Shown here piece after piece: positions 17,563 through 52,023 of a stretch of DNA of 64,000 nucleotides. Source of the DNA: Ecdyonurus torrentis. Its lineage: Eukaryota > Arthropoda > Insecta > Ephemeroptera > Heptageniidae. Below the pieces are notes generated by a model. The model ran no database searches. It had not been told where the DNA came from and saw nothing but the letters and a program-made list of their open reading frames with translations. The translations under genes and the position numbers were made by a program. The stretch covers positions 18,820,720 to 18,884,719 of the forward strand of contig OX439133.1 of the NCBI GenBank assembly GCA_949318235.1, in the 5' to 3' direction. The first letter of the stretch is position 1, and each line of letters begins with the position of its first letter.

Positions 17563-17863
17563 AGTAATCGTTTAAAAGCTTGTACACAGTTTTGCAATGA
17601 GTATTGTGGAACCAACGGTTATGACATGATGTTAAAAAGTGCTGATATTTTAACATTAAAAACTTCAGTGACGTCACAAGCGTTGGGACTAAATAGAAAT
17701 ATCGTAGATTTGTAACGGTCAAGTTTAACATTTATTCCATTGTGATTTTTTCGTTTGTGACGTCATTTTCGCTTTTATCGTTAGATTGTCAACGTTTAGT
17801 GAAGTCATAAACGTTAATGCCACAATACTTAAAGCATTGCAAAACTGTGTACAAGCTTTTTAA
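17563..17863. repeat. R6 palindromic MITE
   Basis: Ends AAAAGCTTGTACACAGTTTT and inverse; contains two TGACGTCA sites. Confidence 0.75.
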
Positions 17864-18065
17864 CTCCTATTTTTTAGAGTGATAATAAGGATTTAGTAAT
17901 GGTGACCAATAAAATATTTTTTTTATGTTTGGTTCACGATCTAACTATGGATAATAAGAATACGGAACCATACAAGATCAAGAAAAATTTAATTGGTTAT
18001 TTTGTTTCATATTCTAAAAGAGAACATTAAATTGAATTAATAAATATGTGAATTTATGATATTCA

Positions 18066-18338
18066 AAGGCGTAGAATACCTTGAACAAAAACATGTTTAA
18101 TATCCTAACATACCTGAATATCAACGTTATTTTGGTCGTAGTCATTGATTTCTAATTTATTTTCCATTTAATAAATTACAGCGCAGAAACAGGTTTTCTG
18201 TGACGTCATCAACTTCCAGCTGCCATTTTGTGATTTGAAAATAAATTAGAAATGGATGACTCCGGTCAAATCAACGTTGATATTTAATACGTTAGAATAT
18301 AAGACATGCTTTATGTACAACGAGTCCTCTGCTTTTAA
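18066..18338. repeat. R2 palindromic MITE
   Basis: Left end AAAGGCGTAGAATACCTTG, core GTGACGTCATC. It lies just beyond the SPH-A 3' end. Confidence 0.75.
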
Positions 18339-18499
18339 GTTGTTATTAATATTTGAAAGTTGTAAAATGACGTCATTGTCAGTGAACTTTTTTCCTATGC
18401 CCACATGCATAAGTTGTCACCCGTGACATCCTTTTTTTAATTTTCAAAAATAATCAATAAAATTAATGAACTCAAAAATTATAAATTCGCTTAGCCATA

Positions 18500-18579
18500 G
18501 GGTGTGTGCGCATGACGTCATAATAAATGCGCTTCAATGCTATGATTGAGCAATGAATAATATTGCTTTAGCATAGAAC

Positions 18580-18612
<33 letters not shown>

Positions 18613-18790
18613 GGAAAATAGCTAATTTTTTGGTTATTATTATTTTTCTCACCTACTTGAAACCTAATTCAACTTGTTAACAGCATCAATTCTCTGAAAC
18701 AAATTACTAAGTATTTTTAAACTTGGAAAATGTGCCATTTTTCTATACGGACTCATGTTATTTAGTACTCACTTATGGCGAACACCCTAT
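18500..18790. repeat. R13 repeat next to the SPH-A 3' end
   Basis: CATGACGTCATAATAAATGC at the left, a long T run, and CTATACGGACTCATGTTATT at the right. It runs to about 70 nt from the SPH-A stop. Confidence 0.6.
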
Positions 18791-18857
18791 TGATTCAAGA
18801 CAATGCTCTGTTTTAGAATAAAATAAAATTACCTCCCCCCCTTTTTTGTATTTATCA

Positions 18858-23398
<4,541 letters not shown>

Positions 23399-23453
23399 CG
23401 TTACAGACAGTTCCGTTGTTCTTTTCTTAATCTTCTAAATATATTTTGCTTCG

Positions 23454-23461
23454 TATTTATA
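23454..23461 (-). promoter_or_regulatory. TATA box of SPH-A
   Basis: On the - strand TATAAATA sits 56 nt upstream of the SPH-A start codon (ATG at 23398-23396). That spacing would put transcription start about 25-30 nt downstream and leave a 5' UTR of roughly 25-30 nt. This supports the start chosen for the signal-peptide exon. Confidence 0.6.
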
Positions 23462-23612
23462 CTAATATTTTCCAAACATTCATTATCACTATACGTATAG
23501 GAATCTAGGTTAAGTATAAATAGCACGGCAAACTTCTTATGCTACGGTAAATCACGTATTTTATGATTTCATTTATATAATAAAGAATGTACAGGATATT
23601 CTTAAAGAAATA

Positions 23613-23918
23613 TAACACATTGAACAAAAAATATGTCTAGTATCCTAATATACCTAAATATCAACTTTGATTTGTCCGGAGTTATTGATTTCTAATTTAT
23701 TTTCCATTTACAAAACGTCAGATGCATGTTTATGACGTCACAGCTTACTAGGCCACGCGCGTGGAAACAGATAAGCTGTGACGACATAAACAAGCAGCTG
23801 ACATTTTGTGAATATAAAATAAATTGGAAATCATTGACTTCGGCCAAATCAACATTGATATTTAGATATGTTAGGATACTAGACATGTTTTTTTGTTCAA
23901 AGTGTTCTATGCCTTTAA
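23613..23918. repeat. R2 palindromic MITE
   Basis: Ends TTGAACAAAAAATATG and inverse-like GTTTTTTTGTTCAAAG; core with TGACGTCACAG. The paired short frames on both strands are products of the palindrome. Confidence 0.75.
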
Positions 23919-24284
23919 GGATTTGAGAAAAGTAAACGTGCACGAATAAAAATAACAATAAATTAATTAACTAATCACAGTAAAAAAATTTCAATAAAAT
24001 TATTTAAAACAATTTTTACGTCATATGTTAATGCTAGAGTGAAAAAATATATAGAAAACTAAACAAAAAAGTAAATTATTAGATATCAAATTAAAGCTTA
24101 TCAAGGATATATCATTTATAAAATAAAATTAGTTACATGGTAAGCTTTAAAAACATGTAAAAAAACAACAACAATTTTTTCATCGAATGTCATAAGGATT
24201 TTTATTAACTTTTTTAAGTTTTCCAGAATAGGAATTATGCACATCTTAGACAGAGTAACTGAGAATTTTGAGGCTAAGCTGACG

Positions 24285-24500
24285 AAAACGTTTCCGTACC
24301 GAAGCCGCTACCTTCCAATCCTTTCTACCAACACTCTACCTCTTCCTTTACATCCTTTCACCCCTCAAAGGGTAGATCAGGTTTAACATGGGCGCTTGCG
24401 CCTTTCCTGGCTACCTCCTGTCACTGCTCAACGGTCCTCTCGAATACGGGGGCTTAGTAAGACATACAGTAAATATCAAATAAAAAAAAAAATAAAAAAA
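24285..24500 (+). mobile_element. A-tailed retroposon (SINE or LINE 3' end), copy 1
   Basis: About 200 nt containing the hairpin GGGCGCTTGCGCC and ending in A-rich sequence. A near-identical copy in the opposite orientation lies at 29806-30005. I found no clear A and B boxes, so a LINE 3' fragment is as likely as a SINE. Confidence 0.6.
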
Positions 24501-24654
24501 AAAGATGAAGGATATAAAAGATAAGATACTTGAAAAAAAAATTAAAGCCCTCAACAACTTACCTTTTTCTCATTTAGAACACTAGGTTGATATTTAATTA
24601 CCATAACTTATGTACATGAAGTAGACACCACCAAGTTGATTAAGGTTTGTTTAC

Positions 24655-25300
24655 GTCCTAAATACTTTTTAGTTAAGCTTTTTACGTCAAATTTAACAAT
24701 TCTGAAGCAAAAAATTAAATACGCTCAATTTAACATGGTAAGCCCTATACCAGAACAAAATTAACATAAAACTAATGATGACCTTTGCCATCGATCAACC
24801 TGATGACCCTTGCCAGCAACAAGTGCTGATTATGTGAAGTTGCCTATTAACTAAGATTTTTAGCTGAAAGCAACTAAAATGAAGTACGTAGATATCTTAG
24901 CTATAACTGTAGCTGTATATGCATTAATTGATTTAAAAGCGGTTTTTGATTAGTTTTTTGATTAATCACCAATCATAAAACGCTTTTAAATCAGGATTTT
25001 TTGGTGAAAATTACGATTACGTCTGCAAGTTTCATAGTTAGTCTTTTTGCTTCACAATCTACTGTGTGTTTATAAAAAAAATGATACTTCACTGCTATAA
25101 AGCTTAGAAATAATATTTATATAAACTCACAGTAGATTGTGATGTAAGTAAATATAAAATTATTTTTAAAGGTGCAGTCACCATTTTCATCAAAAAAATA
25201 CGGTATCTAGAGATTATTTTTTTAAAAGTAAAGGTTTAATAAGAGGAAAAAAACAACAACAAATAATTCATTAAAGCAAAATTTTTAAAAAGTGGCTACC
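24655..25300. other. Intergenic DNA between Tryp-B and SPH-A
   Basis: Two small palindromes: about 24928-24998 (GATTTAAAAGCG / CGCTTTTAAATC) and 25050-25143 (CACAATCTACTGTG / CACAGTAGATTGTG). No gene. Confidence 0.5.
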
Positions 25301-25306
25301 TTTATT
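25301..25306 (-). terminator. Poly(A) signal of Tryp-B
   Basis: AATAAA on the - strand, about 14 nt after the Tryp-B stop codon. It implies a very short 3' UTR. Confidence 0.6.
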
Positions 25307-25319
25307 TAAAAATGAATGT

Positions 25320-32669
<7,350 letters not shown>

Positions 32670-32790
32670 GGTACTGCTGAAACCATGAACTTTAGAAGGT
32701 TATTTTTTATTTTCTTTTAGAATTTTACACCAAACAATAAAATTAAATAAATAAATAATAAAATGAAATATTGTAGAATAGGAAGAATGT

Positions 32791-33419
32791 ACACGGAAAG
32801 AATACTACATAATTTATGCTGCATTTATGTTATTTTAGCATAATTAATGCTAGATTGGAACAACATAATTAGTTATGCTGTACAATATAATATTTATGCT
32901 ATGTAACTTTTTTTTTTTTTTTTTTTTTTTTTTTGCTTGCTTGCCATATTGTATTATCGAGCTATACACCAATCCCAGTACCAAACAAGACATTGTCTTA
33001 TCGACAGGTAAGGACTTTCCAATTAATGGAAAAGCACACACGGGCCGGCCACGGCCTAACAATAAGTACACAGCCAGGCATTCGCCATGACAGCCTAGAG
33101 AAACCATGGAAACATCTAGGCAGGCTGGTCGGTGCAATCACATCAATCATGCACCTCCCGAATGCTGTGCGTCGTCATGGAATGCATGTAAACATGCAAC
33201 GTGTTGTGGTCTCACACTTCACGTATGCACCCAGCAGTGGCTTGAACCTATACTTGGTGAGGAGTACAGAGTTGCGAGTCAGCTGCCTTCACCACTCGGC
33301 CATACCAGCTCGGCAGTGTAGCCATAAGGCAGTATAGCATAAATTATATTGTATTGATCAAATTGTGCTAAACATAAGCTAGCATAATTAGTTGTTAGTA
33401 GTTATTTTTGTCCTTGTAG
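32791..33419. repeat. R1 MITE split by the tRNA-derived SINE
   Basis: Left end CACGGAAAGAAT, right end TTATTTTTGTCCTTG. The SINE at 32908-33324 lies inside. Confidence 0.7.
32908..33324 (-). mobile_element. tRNA-derived SINE with A-tail, nested in an R1 repeat
   Basis: Read on the - strand, the head has a Pol III A box in TATGGCCGAGTGGTGAAGG (about 33285-33304) and a B box GGTTCAAGCC (33239-33248). The layout is that of a class II (Ser/Leu-like) tRNA. A body of about 300 nt follows, then a long A tail (T run at 32908-32934 on +). It splits an R1 element. Short frames on both strands here are by-products. Confidence 0.75.
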
Positions 33420-33613
33420 TATGAAAATAAAAATTAAATTATATAATGCTGAAATAAAGGTTAAATTATACTACATGCATGGTATTAAAAAAACTCATGT
33501 GGTTATAAAAAATTGTTAGAAGAAGTCCATAAAGAAAAGGTAAAGTTGGTGAAAAATTGAATCAACTATTTTTATGATATACAACTATATACGCAAGTGA
33601 AACATGACATTTT

Positions 33614-34153
33614 AAAGTCGTAGAACAGCTTGAAATTTTTTTTGCCTAATATCTTAACATGCATAAATATCAATTTTAATTTCAACGCAGTCATTGATTT
33701 CTAATTTATTTCCGTTCATTAAATGTCAAATGCGGGATTATGACGTCACAGCTTGTCTGCGGTTCACGCGCGCTGAAATAAGTGAGCTTCGACGTCATAA
33801 ACTCGTACCTGCCATTTATTAAATGGAAAATTAATTAGAAATCAGAGACAAGACAAAGTTGATATTCTGGTAACTTAGTATAAGGAAAAAATTATCTAAA
33901 GAGTTACTATTTAGACTTTTTTTTATAATAAATTCGTTAGATACATACTAAAATTTTTAGAATCTAAAGAGTTAGCTATTTACCACCAAACAAATTACGT
34001 TTATACTAACGAGTTATAACTCTTTAAACGTTTTTCAAAAGAGTTATTGGTTTGTACTAAAGAGTTATTTATATGTATCTGAATAATTTCTTAAATTTAT
34101 GTTTTCCGAGTAGATTTGGCAAGTTTTTTTTTTCAAGGTGTTCTATGCTTTTA
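33614..34153. repeat. R2 palindromic MITE with an internal insertion
   Basis: R2 arms at 33614-33880 and about 34112-34153. The middle, about 33885-34110, is another small palindrome made of AGAGTTA units. Confidence 0.65.
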
Positions 34154-34710
34154 TGATAATATAGACTTTTTTTTAGCAGCAGAAGTATGTTTTATTACTT
34201 TTTAAATTAATATTGTTAATAAAATTTTTTTAATTTTGACAGGTAAAAGCTCATACTGCAATCCTGTAAATATGTTTAAATATGGAAAAATGTTTGCGTA
34301 ACGTTTTAAAATCGTGAAAGCTAATAACAGATTATTTAAAATATTATAGAAATTAAATTTAAATTTTACCTGTATAATGTTTTATAGCCAGTGGAAAACT
34401 AATTTATATTCCACATTTTAATGGATTGTATCATTGTATGTTATTTTTTGTTCACTCTTTTGATTGCATACAAACTTCCGACATAATAAAAACTAAAGTA
34501 CTTTATTATTATTATAATAATTTTTCAATGAAATGGATCATCATTGTAAATTACGTCATATAAAAATTAATATTGACATGAGAAAAATGAAGATTCTACA
34601 ATTTGCAAATTTCCAATGAATAAACCATCTGCACTTTAAAAATATGCAGTTCCGTACATGGAAAGAAAAAACTACGTAATTTTTGCTGCATTTATGTCAT
34701 TATAGTATAT

Positions 34711-35311
34711 AGGGTCGGACTGGCAATCAAGGGGCCTCGTTCGCAAAATGGGTGTAACACCATCTTTAGGGACCACAAAGGGAGCGTAACATCTTTGTTA
34801 AGAATAAGAATACGATTTCTTTATTGACCCAGGCAGTTCATAGTAACATATGTGTTACAACAAACGTTGGTCTTGTCAAAAAATATTTTCAATAAATTAT
34901 AATTAAAAATATATAATTATACAAAATTACTTTCATAAAATGTCAAAAAAAAAAAAATAATAAGAATAATAATAATAATAAAGAAAACATAAAAAAAACA
35001 AAATACATTATATGTCAAGGGTACTGATTATTAAATGGAAACAAAATATTGAAACTCTAGAAATTGAACGGTACATTAAGTAAATAATTGCAGTTTAGTC
35101 AGTATAAAATTGTAGATTTGTATGTGTAGTATGCATAAGAACATCAATATCATCAATTTTTGAATTGGGATCATAAAATTCAGCTAAAGTGTAATATTCC
35201 TTAAATATTAATATTTTTTTTCAGTTACGCCCCTTTTTGGGCCTTAGCGGCCTCAAAACAGGGGGGCCACGCCCACAATTGCGGACTTGCTCTTATGGCC
35301 AGCCCGAGCCT
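34711..35311. mobile_element. Degenerate hAT-like element, about 600 bp
   Basis: Left end AGGGTCGGACTGGC, right end GCCAGCCCGAGCCT, with imperfect 8-bp flanks TAGTATAT and TAGCATAA. The right flank matches the uninterrupted R1 consensus. No transposase is seen. The subterminal GGGGCC/CCACGCCC-rich segment near the right end is typical of such elements. Confidence 0.6.
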
Positions 35312-35427
35312 TAGCATAAACGTTGCTAAATAAAAACGATATTAATAATTATGCTATACAACATAATATTTTGCTACGTAAAATAGTAAATATGAAATAA
35401 AGCATAAATTATGTTATTGTATTGTAC

Positions 35428-35503
35428 CGAAATGAAATGAATAACCTGCAATTTTAGTGATGCTTTTCAGTCTATAGTTGTGCAGGTTTTTCATTTCCTT
35501 GCG
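35428..35503 (+). mobile_element. 76-bp mini-MITE, copy 1
   Basis: Same length and sequence family as 42107-42182, reverse orientation, again with GTAC on both sides (35424-35427 and 35504-35507). It interrupts an R1 repeat: removing it restores the R1 consensus around TATTGTACATATTATGC. Confidence 0.85.
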
Positions 35504-35612
35504 GTACATATTATGCTGAAACTGAGCTTAAATAATTAGTAGGTAATAATTTTTGTTCTGTGTAACTGAATAACTTCTTAAATATTAAATATACGTTTTC
35601 CTTGTATTTATT

Positions 35613-35632
35613 TTGTGTGTGTGTGTGTGTGT

Positions 35633-35677
<45 letters not shown>

Positions 35678-35702
35678 TGTGTGTGGGTGTGGGTGGGTGT
35701 GT
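35613..35702. repeat. (GT)n array
   Basis: GT repeats with a few substitutions. Confidence 0.9.
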
Positions 35703-36344
35703 TAAATAGACCTAACTCTCAGAAAGGCTTACAAAAAATACTATCACCGGGCCAGCACTGCAAATGTTGAGAAAATCTGACTAGTATTTGCGGTGCTGAC
35801 AAGGTTACAATGTAGCAAGGTCACGTATTCGAGTGCGGAGGCGTTGTTCAAGGTGAAGGTGAGCATAATCCAGTGCCAATAATCTGTTAGAAACTGCAAG
35901 TGGCATATAGAGGGATCACAAACTAAGCACTTTGCTCACGATGTTATCTGTGCCAACCACTGCAGGTTTCTGCATGACACGTAAATGTCTGCCCTCGAGT
36001 TTAGACTTTTCTCTTTGCTTATTATTATTATTTTTGCTAAGCAAATGAAATTCTTACCTAAATTATTTAAGTTTTAGCTCCTGAAATTATTACTTTTTGC
36101 TTTTTTTTTTTTTTGCAGTTTATAATAAAATACTATTATTTATACATCATGAAAAATATTTGCAATATGGTTTTGAAAAGTTATATAAACAAATATTTCT
36201 GTTATATAAAATACTATACAGTTTTTGCATAATTAATTAAGGGAAATGAGATTTTAAATTGTGATTTAAATTAAAAAGCTTGTATCGAACGTGGGAAACT
36301 GAAAATTTCCAGATTTCTATGAAAATATTTTTATAATAATGCTG

Positions 36345-36452
36345 TTCGTAAACCCTGTTCTCTTCTTCTAAAATGACGATCAACTTTGGTTATTCAAATG
36401 GAATGTGCATTATTTGGTGCAAGAAAACAGGGTTTACGAACAACACTAATGC
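36345..36452. repeat. Small palindromic MITE, about 105 bp
   Basis: Arms TGTTCGTAAACCCTGTT and inverse AACAGGGTTTACGAACA, one copy in the window. Confidence 0.65.
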
Positions 36453-36837
36453 TTCAAAACACTTTACTTCATATAAAGTATTTAAATAACCAAAAAAAAA
36501 AGTAATCATAATAAAACAACAACATTTTAACAAGGTTACAAATCCTTTTAATTAAATTAGGTGATTTTACAAAAAAATAAATAAAACGGAAATAAACAAA
36601 CATAAAATCACAGTGATTTGATGATAATGTATGTTTAATTAATTTAATGTGTAGTTAAATACTTCTGTATATTGTAATTTATTTCTTCATTTCTGTTATT
36701 CGAGCAATTTCTTAAAGTGTTTTATATCAAACAGACAAAAATATTCCTTTTATCTAATTTCAGTAGATCCGCAAGGTGAGCGTCAGATAGGCATCAACGT
36801 GTTCGATTGTGTGCGCGTTACTTTCCCATTGTTACGT

Positions 36838-37002
36838 TTATTCTTCGTCTGTGTCTTCGATAATTATAACCTCTCTGTTTTCATCTATCTGTTCTTCCTT
36901 TTTCAATAAAAAAATCCTATCGCACACAATCTCCATTATCATCAAATCTTCCTCAAAAGTGAACCCGCTAGGCGAGTACCACCATTTTAAAAATTCCATC
37001 AT
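36838..37002 (-). CDS. Short unidentified ORF, 54 aa, acidic C-terminus
   Basis: In a less A+T-rich patch, an open frame on the - strand starts at two adjacent Met codons and ends in TAA. It encodes an aromatic/acidic N-terminus (MMEFLKWWYSPSGFTFEEDL), a helical middle and an acidic tail (EVIIIEDTDEE). An in-frame stop lies ten codons upstream of the first Met. I do not recognise a family. It could be a terminal exon, a decayed transposon or retrogene fragment, or chance. The opposite strand also has an acceptor-like TTTCAG at about 36758 followed by an open frame, so the strand is not certain. Confidence 0.3.
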   Translation of the reverse strand: MMEFLKWWYSPSGFTFEEDLMIMEIVCDRIFLLKKEEQIDENREVIIIEDTDEE

Positions 37003-37381
37003 GTGGGTTTGCTTTGTCGCAACATATCAAGAGTTATCCGTATTCCTAAAATTTTTTCCTTTGTTTTAATGTTTCCTCTCCCCCTCTTGACTTTATCATC
37101 CTTATTAAAAAAGTACTCCAACCACAAGTGCAGTGTATTAAAACTATGAAGAAAACAAGTTATAGAACTATATACAAAGAAAAAAGTGAATTAATTAGTA
37201 GGGTAATACCAATGCAAGATTTTAATCACCCTGGGCAACAATTAATTATTTGACGCAATAGTAATTAGCACCTTATGGCTTCATAAACGCAAGATTTAGC
37301 AAACGACAGAACAGACTTACGGAATCTGCACAAGCAGAATCCTGTTTGTTTTGTCACCCTAAACAACCAACCAATCTTGTT

Positions 37382-38165
37382 TAAATGAACCATCTAGACC
37401 ACTCATCATGTCCTTTTTTAAATTTATTAAACAGAAAATGGGCTCTGCAAAACTACTATTATTCTGTCCAAGTACGTACCTCTAATTGTGACACATCAAA
37501 CCAAAAAGGAAATTTTCAGCTTCTTGAATGTGAACAGTTATGACGTCAGAATGAGGAAGGTGAATTGTAATTTTTTTGTTGAGTTTATGATATTTTTGAA
37601 AGGAGCTTTAAAAAATTTTGAGGCGTTATTTTTTCTTAAGACGATTGGAGCATGCGGAGTATTTTTAATTAATTTTTGAAAATCAACCTAAAAAGACTCT
37701 GAAGTCATCATTCCACTTTTTTCTCGGCAAATACTAATCGTTCGAGGTTCAGTAACCAGTTTAATGAAATCAGCTCGTTCTCAGGATTTCAAAAAACTGG
37801 CTACTGAACCTTCTGCGGTCATTACTTTCCAAAGTAAATGCCCGATTGATGACGTCAGAGTCTTTTTAGGATGATTTTCCAAAATTAAATAAAAATACTT
37901 CCCATGCTCTAATCGTTTTAAGAAAAAAAAAACGCTTCAAAATTTTTAACGCTCTTTTCAAAAATGTCATAAAAAGTGGGGGTTAAATAAATTCACCTTC
38001 CTTATTCTTCAAAATTTTTGCGTTTTGAATATTTAACAATTTTTTCACGCTCTCTTACGGGTTTATATTTAGATACTAGTAAAAATTCACTATTCTTTTG
38101 GTTTTCCAATTTTATGTTTAATGAATTATAAGTGAATGTTGTTAGGTCTAGATGATCACTTTAAT
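37382..38165. repeat. R3-related MITE split by an R8 element
   Basis: Left part ends at GTTATGACGTCAGAA (about 37540). The right part resumes near 38005. Confidence 0.6.
37548..38005. repeat. R8 palindromic MITE nested in an R3-like repeat
   Basis: Close match to 22224-22708 in the same orientation, including TTCGAGGTTCAGTAACCAGT. Confidence 0.75.
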
Positions 38166-38318
38166 ATTATTTTTATAATATCAATTTTCCTCAATTATTG
38201 CTTAACATAAAAAAGCATAAAATTCGTTATCACTCCCTTTTAATATTTCTATATAATAAATAATGGGTGTTCTAATAACTAAAATAAGTAAACTGTTGTA
38301 TTGCTGAATTATATTATA

Positions 38319-38324
38319 TTTATT
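38319..38324 (-). terminator. Poly(A) signal of Tryp-C
   Basis: AATAAA on the - strand, 38 nt after the Tryp-C stop codon. Confidence 0.55.
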
Positions 38325-38362
38325 TTGCATACGTACAACCAATACATGTATGAATGCCAAGC

Positions 38363-49754
<11,392 letters not shown>

Positions 49755-49968
49755 AATGATGGTTAATTCTATAAAAAAAAAAAGAAAAAACATAGAATGA
49801 TAAAATTATATAATTTGTTAACATTTTAAAATTATTGATCAAATATACGGAACTCATAACATGAAAAAAATGTTTACTAGATTTTTTTTTACTGATAAAT
49901 AAATCATATTAATGATTTGGAAAAAAACAGGCATTATCAATGGGGTTTAGTGGCAAGTAGTGCCGCCT

Positions 49969-50230
49969 AGAGAACTTTAACTGAGAAGTGACAACCTCAT
50001 GTTTTAGGCAGACCTGCAATACATATCTTTTTTTTTTTTTTTTTTGCTTCAAGTACCCAAACTTAAATGATAGTTAAAATACTCTTATAGCAAATGAGAA
50101 AGCTCTAATATTGTGGGTAGCCAATCATTTAGCTTCAAAGTTTGAGTACTTTAAGCGGGCATTTCAAAACAGATGTATTTCGATACTGCCTAAAACATGG
50201 GGTTGTCACTTCTCTGTTAACGTTCTCTAG
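49969..50230. repeat. R4 palindromic MITE
   Basis: Ends AGAGAACTTTAACTGAGAAG and inverse; core differs from the other copies. Confidence 0.7.
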
Positions 50231-50414
50231 TGCCGCCTGAACAACGATGTCATCTATGAACGACGGTAAGTACTATGTTCATTTATTTTTAGATATACTT
50301 TGAATTTTTGTCAAATTTATCTCTAGATTCTCTTTTTTTTTTATCATTATTATTTATTTAATTGCCCTAGTACATTTATGCACCACATGTCTGCATTGGC
50401 ATATATATATGTTA

Positions 50415-50670
50415 GCTTCTCTACGCGAATTCGCGTCCGAAGCGGTCAAAATAGCGCGAACGCGTTGGGATCATGTGTGAAGCTTCATGATGCGAAATTC
50501 GTGTTCGGAGCATGGCAAATTTGATCTCAACGCGTTCAGCTCAAGTTGAAAATTTTGAACGCGTGGTGCTCAAATTGAAAATGTTATGACGCCTTGAGAA
50601 CATGCAGAATTGGTCTTATTGCGTTTGGGACAAAAATTGAAAAAACAAAAAACAACGCGTTTCGGTATAA
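50415..50670. other. CpG-containing island with four ACGCGT boxes
   Basis: ACGCGT occurs at 50460, 50530, 50559 and 50655, and the 14-nt palindrome ACGCGAATTCGCGT at 50423-50436, in a segment much richer in CG dinucleotides than its surroundings. No open frame or RNA gene is recognised. It lies upstream of the Tryp-C start, on the promoter side. Confidence 0.5.
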
Positions 50671-51104
50671 TATAATAATTTATATTAAATATTCCAAAAT
50701 AAATCAAGTAATAATAATTATAGGAAAATTTAAAAGGCTTTATATGTTTGTTTGTTTGTTTGTTTGTTTTTTTTTTGACAAAATTTTTTTTATTTAAACT
50801 TTTAATGGACCATTTGCAATGAATGAACCATATCAATCCTTATTATATATAATTGTTCAAATGCCCCCATACGTATGGCAGTGTTCCCTTGAAAAGGAAA
50901 TTAAAAACAGTGTGTCTAAAAAATCAGCCAAGAGTTGGAAGAAATGTAAGGGACATTGCGCGTTATTGTAAAAAGCCCATTTATATTCTTTCCTCCTTTT
51001 TTATTAAATATTATTTAAAAAAAAGTTTATAATGCAAATTGCTAACGAACATGCTAAAAAAACAAAGAAAAAAAAAACAAAAACAAAAACAAAAACAAAA
51101 CATT

Positions 51105-51352
51105 AGTTAAGTAACGAATCCTAACTCTTTTGCGATAAAAAAATTTTGAGTTATATGAGCAAATAATGCATATTATCATTTAATATCAAATCATTAAGAA
51201 CATCTAATGTAAAGTATAAGTTGTTTTCAGTTATTTAAGGCTATTTTAAGTTAAATTAGCTATGATTAATAATTTGCTAAAATGAATTATTTTAGCGGCT
51301 CATAATAACTCAAAAGTGTTTATCTCAAATAAGCTAGGATTCGCAACTCGCT
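51105..51352. repeat. R14 palindromic MITE
   Basis: GTAACGAATCCTAACTCTTTT and inverse. Confidence 0.65.
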
Positions 51353-52023
51353 TTTCTTTTTTTTTTTTTTTTTTTAAGTTCATAAAAAAATACAAATTAT
51401 ATATGATAATTTTGTTAATATTTGACTTACTAAGTCATTCACAAAGTTCCTTAAATATAAAGCAAATAAAAATTACTAATATTTACCAACCGTATTGCTG
51501 TAATTCAGAAGTGGTACTGTTAAATATAATGTATTTTTTTCTACCTTTTATACGCAATGAAACAATACTATGACTCATTTTTTTTGACGTTATTCTATTA
51601 TTGTAAATATCTAAGGCTAAAATAATTATAATTTTTATTATATAATTCTAATTTTGTTGCGTAAATTATATTTTTAATATAATTTTGTACTATAAAGTAA
51701 CTTCCTGTATTACAAAACTAAAATAAATACTTTTTATATGATATGATATATTATTTTATCGCTTGCATATTTGACTGACGTTATTTAACTTTTTGAAATG
51801 TAGTTGTTAAAAATAATATAATAAAAATATGTACTTTATAGTTTCTATTTCTCTCTCTCTCTCTCTCAACATATTCACATATATAAAATAAAATATAATG
51901 ACCTGGAACTGACAAAACCAGGATGTGACTAAAACATTGTGATTTTGCTCGTTTCTGCTTCTATAGTTAAATGATTTTGATCTTGCGGGGGGTCTCAACA
52001 TTTTGATTTATTTAATATAATTT
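51353..52023. other. A+T-rich intergenic DNA
   Basis: A short CT run near 51849-51867 only. Confidence 0.5.

Larger units (their letters stand above)
34655..35566. repeat. R1 MITE carrying two nested insertions
   Basis: Interrupted by the hAT-like element (34711-35311) and the 76-bp mini-MITE (35428-35503). Removing both restores a copy of about 200 nt. Confidence 0.7.

Noticed and set aside
23692..23958. Paired frames on both strands (88 and 66 codons)
   Set aside because: Mirror products of an R2 palindrome.
32850..33337. Overlapping frames of 70-134 codons
   Set aside because: They fall within the tRNA-derived SINE and its host repeat, on both strands.
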